Of a stretch of 6,094 bases of DNA, positions 1 through 4,556 are shown piece by piece. Origin of the DNA: JABCPE02 sp963517805 (GTDB lineage Bacteria; Bacteroidota; Bacteroidia; Flavobacteriales; Weeksellaceae). Each line of letters begins with the position of its first letter. Position 1 is the stretch's first letter. The stretch is from positions 1 to 6,094 of the forward strand of contig CAUQHD010000098.1 of the NCBI GenBank assembly GCA_963517805.1, read 5' to 3'. The notes under the pieces were generated by a model. That model did not search any database. It saw only the letters and a list, made by a program, of their open reading frames with translations, and was not told the DNA's origin. The translations under genes were made by a program, and so were the position numbers.

Positions 1-52
1 TAAGTTTTTCTAACTTCTCGCGGCGTATGATTTCTTGTTCTGATAATGACAT
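1..52 (-). CDS. lysS: Lysine-tRNA ligase (LysRS), N-terminal 17 codons only
   Basis: The minus strand reads ATG at 52-50 and then MSLSEQEIIRREKLEKL before running off the left edge. This matches the usual N-terminus of flavobacterial class II lysyl-tRNA synthetase, where SEQEIIRREKL is a familiar opening. The enzyme charges tRNA-Lys with lysine in the cytoplasm. Only about 3% of the expected ~500-600 residues is present, so no catalytic motif can be checked and the call rests on this short match. The gene is divergent from lipB, a neighbourhood I recall from other flavobacteria. A minus-strand -7 box at 86-79 would give a leader of roughly 20-25 nt, and no Shine-Dalgarno sequence is visible, as is normal for Bacteroidetes. 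Confidence 0.75.
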   Translation of the reverse strand, partial: MSLSEQEIIRREKLEKL

Positions 53-78
53 TTTTCAATCTTTATTTAATTAATTTG

Positions 79-86
79 CAAAAGTA
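79..86 (-). promoter_or_regulatory. Predicted lysS -7 promoter element
   Basis: On the minus strand 86-79 reads TACTTTTG, an exact match to the Bacteroidetes -7 consensus TANNTTTG. Transcription would start a few bases further along, around 72-75, leaving a short leader before the lysS ATG at 52. I see no TTG at the usual 17-23 nt upstream spacing. The -33 position is instead taken by the palindrome at 96-110, so the promoter may be weak or factor-dependent. Confidence 0.45.
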
Positions 87-95
87 ATTTTTTTT

Positions 96-110
96 CATCA
101 ATTATTGATG
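96..110. promoter_or_regulatory. Perfect 7-1-7 palindrome in the lysS-lipB divergent spacer, candidate operator
   Basis: The sequence CATCAAT-T-ATTGATG is a perfect inverted repeat with 7-base arms and one central base (position 103). Its centre is 17 bases from the nearest edge of the lysS -7 box (86) and 16 bases from that of the lipB -7 box (119). It therefore sits where both -33 elements would be expected. Its position and symmetry suggest a dimeric regulator acting on both genes, but that role is inference and I do not recognise the motif as a named box. Confidence 0.4.
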
Positions 111-118
111 CGAAACAT

Positions 119-126
119 TAAATTTG
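119..126 (+). promoter_or_regulatory. Predicted lipB -7 promoter element
   Basis: TAAATTTG matches the Bacteroidetes -7 consensus TANNTTTG exactly and ends only four bases before the lipB ATG at 131. The predicted transcription start therefore falls at or next to the start codon, implying a leaderless message. No TTG lies at the standard upstream spacing; a T-run at 88-95 is the only T-rich -33 candidate. Confidence 0.45.
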
Positions 127-130
127 TAAC

Positions 131-826
131 ATGAATACCAAAATAAAATTTGAAGATTTAGGTTTGATGGACTATCAGTCGGCTTGGGATTATCAGGAAA
201 AGCTCATGCGCGAGATTATAGACCTCAAACTTCAGAACAGACAGCAGACCGCACAGCAGGAAACGCCCAATTACCTCCTCTTCGTAGAGCATCCTCATGT
301 ATATACTCTTGGGAAATCCGGCGACGAACACCATATGCTGATAGACGAAAAGAAACTCAATGAAATAAACGCCACATATGTGAAAACCAACAGAGGCGGC
401 GACATCACCTACCACGGTTTCGGGCAGATAGTAGGCTATCCCGTGCTGGATTTGGAGAATTTCTTTACCGACATCCACCGCTACATGCGGAATCTGGAAG
501 AAGTAGTCATCCGCACCATGGCGGAATACGACCTGAAAGGCGAAAGAAGCCAAGGCGAAACAGGCGTCTGGCTGGATACCGGAAAACCCTACGCCAGAAA
601 AATCTGCGCCATGGGCGTAAAGGCCTCCCGCTGGGTCACCATACATGGTTTTGCCCTCAATGTCAATACGGACATGTCGTATTTCCAAAACATCATTCCG
701 TGCGGAATCAAGGGCAAACAGGTCACTTCTTTGGAGCAGGAATTACAGCGGAAAATCCCCATGGAAGAGGTCAAAGACAAACTAAAAAAACACTTCGCCG
801 AGGTGTTCCAATGTTCTTTTTACTAA
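131..826 (+). CDS. lipB: Octanoyl-[acyl-carrier-protein]:protein N-octanoyltransferase LipB
   Basis: LipB moves the octanoyl group from octanoyl-ACP to the lipoyl-domain lysine of 2-oxoacid dehydrogenase E2 subunits and GcvH, the first step of endogenous lipoate synthesis; LipA then inserts sulfur. The 231-residue protein is a normal family length. Visible motifs are VEHPHVYTLGKSG near 52-64, the RGGDITYHGFGQ substrate-site motif at 88-99 followed by VGYPVLDL, the lysine of ARKICAMG (K157), HGFALNVN at 172-179, and the thioester-forming cysteine in IIPCG (C191). K157 and C191 correspond to the Lys/Cys pair of the family, so the enzyme looks intact. The ATG at 131 is preferred because the N-terminus aligns with other flavobacterial LipB proteins. 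The gene is divergent from lysS, is followed directly by a terminator and looks monocistronic. No lipA is in the window. Confidence 0.96.
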   Translation: MNTKIKFEDLGLMDYQSAWDYQEKLMREIIDLKLQNRQQTAQQETPNYLLFVEHPHVYTLGKSGDEHHMLIDEKKLNEINATYVKTNRGGDITYHGFGQIVGYPVLDLENFFTDIHRYMRNLEEVVIRTMAEYDLKGERSQGETGVWLDTGKPYARKICAMGVKASRWVTIHGFALNVNTDMSYFQNIIPCGIKGKQVTSLEQELQRKIPMEEVKDKLKKHFAEVFQCSFY

Positions 827-855
827 AAAACCCCGCCTTTGGAGCGGGATTTTTC
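827..855. terminator. Bidirectional Rho-independent terminator after lipB
   Basis: CCCGC at 832-836 pairs with GCGGG at 844-848 around a 7-base loop. An A-run lies on the left (825-830) and a T-run on the right (850-854), so it can stop transcription from either strand. It begins immediately after the lipB stop codon at 824-826. On the minus strand the stem is followed by GTTTTTT, so a transcript from the repeat region would also end here. Confidence 0.8.
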
Positions 856-900
856 CTTTTTTCTTCATCACCTTAGAAGTTTTCATCATGTCTTCTTCTC

Positions 901-1088
901 GGCGCACATTGTCTAAACCTCCACTCATCTTTCCCAAAGCATTTCCTATGTAGGATATTCAATTTCCTATATTTCCCATTGAATAGTTTTCATCGCCTTT
1001 GTTAAGTTATTATAAACTTCGCAATAAACTACCTTTCCCAAACCTCCGCACACCTGCGCGGGACTTCCGCAAACATTGTCCAAAGAAC
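901..1088. repeat. 188-bp direct repeat, copy 1
   Basis: This copy starts at GGCGCACATTGTCTAAAC and aligns without gaps to copy 2 at 1089-1276, with about 25 mismatches in 188 positions (roughly 87% identity by hand count). Long invariant blocks in copy 1 are 934-959, 976-1007 and 1034-1071. The last covers the GC-rich CACCTGCGCGGGACTTCCGC part of the 21-bp units. The short inverted repeat CCTA-TG-TAGG at 946-955 occurs in both copies. Confidence 0.9.
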
Positions 1089-1276
1089 GGCACACATTAT
1101 CTAAACTTCCGCAGAGCTTTGCCAAAGCATTTCCTATGTAGGATATTTAATTTTTCATCTTTTCCATTGAATAGTTTTCATCGCCTTTGTTAAGTCTTTA
1201 CAAATTTTGCAACAAACCACATTTCCCAAACCTCCGCACACCTGCGCGGGACTTCCGCACACATTGCCCAAAAAAC
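1089..1276. repeat. 188-bp direct repeat, copy 2
   Basis: This copy starts at GGCACACATTATCTAAAC, directly after copy 1, and has exactly the same length. It contains a perfect inverted repeat GCTTTG-C-CAAAGC at 1117-1129 that is only partly kept in copy 1, and it shares the CCTA-TG-TAGG hairpin at 1134-1143. Differences from copy 1 are spread along the unit, with invariant blocks at 1122-1147, 1164-1195 and 1222-1259. Confidence 0.9.
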
Positions 1277-1314
1277 GGCGCACATTGTCTAAACCTCCGC
1301 ACACCTTTCCCAAG
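1277..1314. repeat. 188-bp direct repeat, truncated copy 3
   Basis: About 38 bases beginning GGCGCACATTGTCTAAACC match the start of copies 1 and 2, then the sequence diverges after TTTCCCAA. Its 21-bp units are closer to the consensus than the corresponding part of copy 1. This is where the array ends, about 55 bp before the lolD -33 element. Confidence 0.8.
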
Positions 1315-1368
1315 CCTTAAACCTCGTTTTCTTCTTGATAAAACAAATGTTCTGTCAAAATGAAAATC

Positions 1369-1402
1369 TTTTGCCATAGTTCAATAAATTTTCCTATTTT
1401 TG
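1369..1402 (+). promoter_or_regulatory. Bacteroidetes-type promoter of the lolD-like gene
   Basis: A -33 element (TTTTG, 1369-1373) and a -7 element (TATTTTTG, 1395-1402, an exact TANNTTTG match) are separated by 21 bases, inside the 17-23 range known for flavobacterial housekeeping promoters. This is the best-formed promoter in the window. The -7 box ends four bases before the ATG at 1407, so the transcript is predicted to be leaderless or nearly so, with the same spacing as at lipB. Confidence 0.6.
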
Positions 1403-1406
1403 GACT

Positions 1407-2072
1407 ATGATAAAAGCGAAGAATATTTATAAATCCTACGGAGATTTACAAGTCCTCAAAGGCGTGAATCTCAATATAAACGAGGGCGAAATCGTCTCCA
1501 TCGTAGGCGAATCGGGCGCCGGAAAATCTACCCTGCTGCAGATTTTGGGCACTCTGGACCTCCCTACCGATGAGCAGAAGCACGGCACGGAAATCACCAT
1601 CGCCGGAGAGCCGTTCCTTAAAATGAACGATCAGGAACTCTCCAAATTCCGAAATGAAAACATCGGCTTCGTGTTCCAGCACCACCAGCTTCTACCGGAG
1701 TTCACCGCCATTGAAAATGTGATGATGCCCATCCGCATTGCAGGGAAAAACCCCAAAGATTTTCAGGAGAAAGCCTACCAGCTCTTCGAGGAACTGAACA
1801 TCGTAGACCGAAGATACCACAAGCCGAAAGCCCTCTCCGGCGGGGAAGCGCAGAGAGTTGCCGTAGTAAGGGCGCTCATCAATTCCCCAAAAATCATCTT
1901 CGCCGATGAACCTACAGGAAATCTGGATTCTAAGAACGCCGACTCCCTGCACCAGCTTTTATTTGACCTCAGGGACAAGTACAACCAGACTTTCGTCATC
2001 ATCACCCACAATCCTATCCTCGCCGAAAGCGCCGACAGGAAACTCGTCATGAAAGACGGAATAATCTTATAA
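1407..2072 (+). CDS. lolD: LolD-like ABC transporter ATP-binding protein
   Basis: This is a 221-residue single-domain ATPase of the LolD/MacB/FtsE-type ABC class. Visible motifs in order are Walker A GESGAGKST (34-42), Q-loop glutamine 91 in GFVFQHHQLLPEFTA, the signature LSGGEAQRVAVVRAL (143-157), Walker B IIFADEP with D167 and E168, the D-loop GNLDSKN and the H-loop histidine 201. All catalytic motifs are intact and the length is normal for LolD. LolD powers LolCE, which lifts outer-membrane lipoproteins from the inner membrane. No membrane subunit is encoded here, so it would act with a permease encoded elsewhere, and the substrate cannot be settled from sequence: a MacB-type exporter is the main alternative. 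It has its own promoter, follows the repeat array and lies 33 bp upstream of the peptidase gene, with which it may be cotranscribed. Confidence 0.85.
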   Translation: MIKAKNIYKSYGDLQVLKGVNLNINEGEIVSIVGESGAGKSTLLQILGTLDLPTDEQKHGTEITIAGEPFLKMNDQELSKFRNENIGFVFQHHQLLPEFTAIENVMMPIRIAGKNPKDFQEKAYQLFEELNIVDRRYHKPKALSGGEAQRVAVVRALINSPKIIFADEPTGNLDSKNADSLHQLLFDLRDKYNQTFVIITHNPILAESADRKLVMKDGIIL

Positions 2073-2105
2073 TTTGAAAATATATCAATTCTAATATTCT
2101 TTAAA

Positions 2106-4241
2106 ATGAAAAAACTTTTTTTAGTATCGGCTCTTCTGCCTGCTGTCATGGCTTTTTCACAGCAGCACGGCGGCATGTGGATGCCCACAGAACTCAACGA
2201 AGCAGAAATGAAAAAACTGGGAATGAAGATTTCTGCAAAACAAATTTTTGACCCCAGCAAACCCAGTATAAAAGATGCCGTAGCGCAGTTTGATGGCGGC
2301 TGCACCAGCGAGGTGATTTCTCCCAAAGGACTCCTGCTGACCAACCACCACTGCGGATATGATGACATCCAAAGACACTCCACCGTAGAAAACGACCTGC
2401 TGACCAATGGTTTTTGGGCTAAAAACATGAGCGAAGAACTTCCCAACCCAGGTGTAACGGTAGATTTCATCGTGGATATCAAAGATGTTACCACCGAAAT
2501 TACCGCCGGAACTCAAGGACTTTCAGGAGAAAGTTTAGAAAAGAAAATAAACCAAAATATTGAGCTTTACAAAAACTCTCAAAAAATAGAAAACTACCAG
2601 AAAATCATTGTAAAATCTATGTATTACGGCAATAAATATTATGCCTACATCATAGATACTTATAAAGATGTCCGCCTTGTAGGGGCGCCGCCTTCTTCCA
2701 TTGGGAAGTTTGGATCCGATACAGACAACTGGGTGTGGCCAAGACATACGGGAGACTTCATGCTCTTCCGCATCTATGCCGATAAGAACAACAAGCCTGC
2801 CGAATATTCTAAGGACAATGTTCCTTTCCAGCCGAAACACTTCCTCCCGATTTCCATTAAAGATAAAAAGGAAGGAGATTTCACATTCGTGTTTGGTTTC
2901 CCTGGCCGTACCACGGAATATCTCCCCGCAGTTGCCGTAGAGAAAATAATGAACGAAACCGACCCTGCCATGATTTCCATGCGGGATGCCGCTCTGAAAA
3001 TTTTAGATGAAAAAATGCGTACAGATGATGCCACAAGAATAAAATACGCTTCTAAATACGCCAGAGTTGCCAACTATTGGAAAAAATGGATCGGCGAAGT
3101 GGAAGGGCTCAAAAAATCTCAAGCCGTACAAAAGAAAAAACAATACGAGCAGAGCCTCATCAGCAAAAATCCGGCTGTCCGCCCTACGATAGAGCAATTG
3201 GAAAAACTCTATAACGAGCAGGCACCTTACGCCCTCAGCCGTTCCTATTATTCTGAGCTGACAAGAAATGCGGAAACCCTAAATCTTGCCAATATTTTCC
3301 TAAACCACATAGAAAGAGTGCAGGCTGGAAAGGCAGATGCCAAGTACCTCCAAGCGCTGAAGGAACACCTCAAAACTTTTTATAAAGACTACGATGGAGA
3401 ATTAGACGCCAAAGTAACCGCTAAACTGCTCAGCCTCTATGCGAAGCGTGTCCCTGCGCAGTTTCTGCCAGCGGAACTAAAATCAAGCGAAAATGAAGCT
3501 CTTTCTGAGAAAAAAATAGAACAGGCTTCGCAAACATCCCTTATCACGGGAAGAGGGAAACTCGGCGGAATGTCTTTGCCTGAGGATTTGGATAAACTCT
3601 TCGCCGATGAGAGAAGTTTAGTTCAGCATTTGAAAAACGATAGTTTCGTGCAGCTTTTCAGCAAGATAAGAAACGCTTATAACTCTCAGGTTCACCCTAA
3701 ATATACTTCCCTCCAAGCAGAAATAGATGCCGTGCAGAAGAAATACATGGCTCAGCAGATGGAAACGGACAAGGAACGCCGGTTCTTCCCAGATGCCAAC
3801 TCTACCCTGCGTGTGGCTTATGGAACAATCAAAGGCTCTGACCCTCGCGATGGCGTGAAATACAACTACCAAACGCACCTAAAGGGTGTCATGGAAAAGT
3901 ATATCCCGAATGATTATGAATTTAATGTTCCACAGAAGCTCATCAGCCTCTATCAGAACAAAAATTATGGTGTTTATGCCGACAAAACGGGAGAAGTTCC
4001 GGTAAATTTCACTGCAACTAACCACACTACCGGCGGAAATTCTGGAAGTCCCGTGCTGGATGCAAGAGGCAACCTGATTGGGCTGAACTTTGACCGCCAA
4101 TGGGAAGGAACAATGAGTGACATTAACTTTGACCCTCGTTTCAGCCGAAACATCATGGTAGATACCAAGTATATTCTTTTCATCATTGATAAATTTGCCG
4201 ATTCTAAATGGCTGATTGATGAAATGAAAATCGTGAAATAG
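2106..4241 (+). CDS. dpp11: Secreted S46 serine dipeptidyl-peptidase, DPP11 type (Asp/Glu-specific)
   Basis: This 711-residue enzyme is of MEROPS family S46 (DPP7/DPP11) and would release N-terminal dipeptides from oligopeptides in the periplasm. Residues 1-19 form a signal peptide (MKK, hydrophobic core, cleavage near AFS-QQ). The mature protein opens with the family's GGMW motif. The chymotrypsin-like triad is H82 (TNHHCGYD), D217 (NWVWPRHTGDF) and S646 (TTGGNSGSPV). N208, W209, N323 and D663 match the residues that hold the substrate amino terminus in S46 structures. C66 and C83 may form the family disulfide. Residue R664, 18 after the catalytic serine in NFDRQWEG, is Arg as in Porphyromonas DPP11, where it selects Asp/Glu at P1; DPP7 has Gly there. 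The region around 280-560 is the helical S46-specific domain. No strong promoter or Shine-Dalgarno sequence is seen in the 33-bp gap after lolD. Confidence 0.93.
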   Translation: MKKLFLVSALLPAVMAFSQQHGGMWMPTELNEAEMKKLGMKISAKQIFDPSKPSIKDAVAQFDGGCTSEVISPKGLLLTNHHCGYDDIQRHSTVENDLLTNGFWAKNMSEELPNPGVTVDFIVDIKDVTTEITAGTQGLSGESLEKKINQNIELYKNSQKIENYQKIIVKSMYYGNKYYAYIIDTYKDVRLVGAPPSSIGKFGSDTDNWVWPRHTGDFMLFRIYADKNNKPAEYSKDNVPFQPKHFLPISIKDKKEGDFTFVFGFPGRTTEYLPAVAVEKIMNETDPAMISMRDAALKILDEKMRTDDATRIKYASKYARVANYWKKWIGEVEGLKKSQAVQKKKQYEQSLISKNPAVRPTIEQLEKLYNEQAPYALSRSYYSELTRNAETLNLANIFLNHIERVQAGKADAKYLQALKEHLKTFYKDYDGELDAKVTAKLLSLYAKRVPAQFLPAELKSSENEALSEKKIEQASQTSLITGRGKLGGMSLPEDLDKLFADERSLVQHLKNDSFVQLFSKIRNAYNSQVHPKYTSLQAEIDAVQKKYMAQQMETDKERRFFPDANSTLRVAYGTIKGSDPRDGVKYNYQTHLKGVMEKYIPNDYEFNVPQKLISLYQNKNYGVYADKTGEVPVNFTATNHTTGGNSGSPVLDARGNLIGLNFDRQWEGTMSDINFDPRFSRNIMVDTKYILFIIDKFADSKWLIDEMKIVK

Positions 4242-4260
4242 CCTTTAAAAAGGTTGTTTT
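4242..4260 (+). terminator. Short hairpin directly after the DPP11 stop codon, weak terminator
   Basis: CCTTT (4242-4246) and AAAGG (4249-4253) can pair around a two-base loop, followed by TTGTTTT. The stem is AU-rich and the loop very tight, so it is a poor terminator on its own. It may assist the stronger hairpin about 35 bp downstream. Confidence 0.3.
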
Positions 4261-4286
4261 CATCTTCCTAAAATTAAAATGAACCG

Positions 4287-4347
4287 CTGCGATGCAGATA
4301 TAGGAAACCGAAAATAAGGCTCCTCTCTCTGCTCCGCAGTTTTTTTT
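4287..4347 (+). terminator. Long imperfect hairpin followed by T8, likely terminator of the lolD-dpp11 unit
   Basis: CTGCG (4287-4291) pairs with CGCAG (4335-4339), GCAGA (4294-4298) with TCTGC (4328-4332), and AGGA (4302-4305) with TCCT (4321-4324). Within the loop, CC at 4308-4309 can pair with GG at 4318-4319. Eight T residues follow directly at 4340-4347. The structure begins about 45 bp after the DPP11 stop. It reads as a Rho-independent terminator on the plus strand, but could also be the 3' end of a small RNA. Confidence 0.6.
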
Positions 4348-4528
4348 GACCAAAATACTATTTCTTCCATCGTTGCTCATTTTTTTCCGCTCAGAAACGG
4401 ATTCTTATTGTCAGGGCTTCCCTTTTTAAAAGTTTCAACAAGAGCATCAGCGGAATGTTTGACTTCTAAGAATTTGCTTTAACTGAAAAAAGCCCCAAGA
4501 AAGATGGACAAAAAATGAGTAAAATCAT

Positions 4529-4536
4529 TATCTTTG
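4529..4536 (+). promoter_or_regulatory. Predicted glnS -7 promoter element
   Basis: TATCTTTG is an exact TANNTTTG match. It lies 20 bases before the glnS ATG at 4557, giving a predicted leader of about 15 nt. It falls inside the 14-codon in-frame extension that would result from starting at the upstream ATG at 4515, which argues against that longer start. No TTG is present at the expected -33 spacing. An interrupted inverted repeat (AATGA-N6-TCATT, 4514-4529) abuts the box and could be an operator. Confidence 0.5.
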
Positions 4537-4556
4537 CCAATTATTTAACAAAAAAT

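Larger units (their letters stand above)
885..1323. repeat. Nested tandem repeat: blocks of five 21-bp units separated by 83-bp spacers (188-bp period)
   Basis: This intergenic region is a two-level repeat. Degenerate 21-bp units (ACMTTKYCYAA followed by ACCTCCGCAC) run head to tail in blocks of five at 1031-1135 and 1219-1323. The last three units of an earlier block are seen at 885-947, the first of them very degenerate. Blocks are separated by related 83-bp spacers at 948-1030 and 1136-1218, which differ at about 13 positions. The sum 105 + 83 gives the exact 188-bp higher-order period. The array fills most of the lipB-lolD gap. I see no transposase, no TANNTTTG box on either strand inside it and no convincing gene. 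Origin and function are unknown: it may be a decayed minisatellite, a genome-wide intergenic repeat family or a structured-RNA source. Confidence 0.85.
4242..4556. other. Intergenic region between dpp11 and glnS (315 bp), no convincing gene
   Basis: This spacer holds, in order, a weak hairpin at 4242-4253, a long imperfect hairpin with T8 at 4287-4347, and a small AGGG-CTT-CCCT hairpin followed by T at 4413-4427. It then has an interrupted inverted repeat AATGA-N6-TCATT at 4514-4529 and the glnS -7 box at 4529-4536. Open frames here are short and lack supported starts. I recognise no tRNA, riboswitch or known sRNA. Confidence 0.7.

Noticed and set aside
158..688. Long minus-strand open frame antisense to lipB
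   Set aside because: It lies entirely within lipB, which has full motif support; the antisense frame is a shadow with no recognisable domain.
785..890. Minus-strand small frame starting MMKTSKVMKKKGK
   Set aside because: It passes through the terminator hairpin and into the end of lipB in antisense, with no promoter and no recognisable family; it is best explained as chance.
999..1193. A 64-codon plus-strand open frame across the repeat array
   Set aside because: It runs across the junction of the two 188-bp copies and their 21-bp units, which happen to lack stops. It has no promoter and is not conserved in frame between copies because 188 is not a multiple of 3.
885..1323. CRISPR array
   Set aside because: The repeats are head-to-tail and degenerate, the 83-bp spacers are copies of one another and not unique, and no cas gene is nearby.
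885..1323. Insertion sequence or MITE
   Set aside because: I see no transposase, no terminal inverted repeats around the array and no target-site duplication; the structure is one of direct tandem repeats.
1198..1377. Minus-strand open frame of 59 codons starting MAKDFHFDRTFVLS and running into the repeats
   Set aside because: No CAAANNTA (minus -7 box) lies upstream, its start overlaps the lolD promoter, and most of it is the Arg-rich reading of the repeats. The length is not beyond chance in stop-poor repeat DNA.
2068..2076. Possible dpp11 promoter (TATAATTTG) at the lolD stop codon
   Set aside because: The spacing between TA and TTTG is one base too long for TANNTTTG and no -33 element was identified, so cotranscription with lolD is the simpler reading.
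1775..2494. Minus-strand 239-codon open frame spanning lolD and dpp11
   Set aside because: It is antisense to two well-supported genes, including the LolD Walker B and the DPP11 catalytic histidine regions, and has no recognisable motif.
4377..4478. Minus-strand open stretch of 33 codons with protein-like composition (ending PDNKNPFLSGKK before a stop)
   Set aside because: It has no start codon, is bounded by stops, and a run of this length is not rare in random AT-rich sequence. I recognise no family, so I do not call it a gene remnant.
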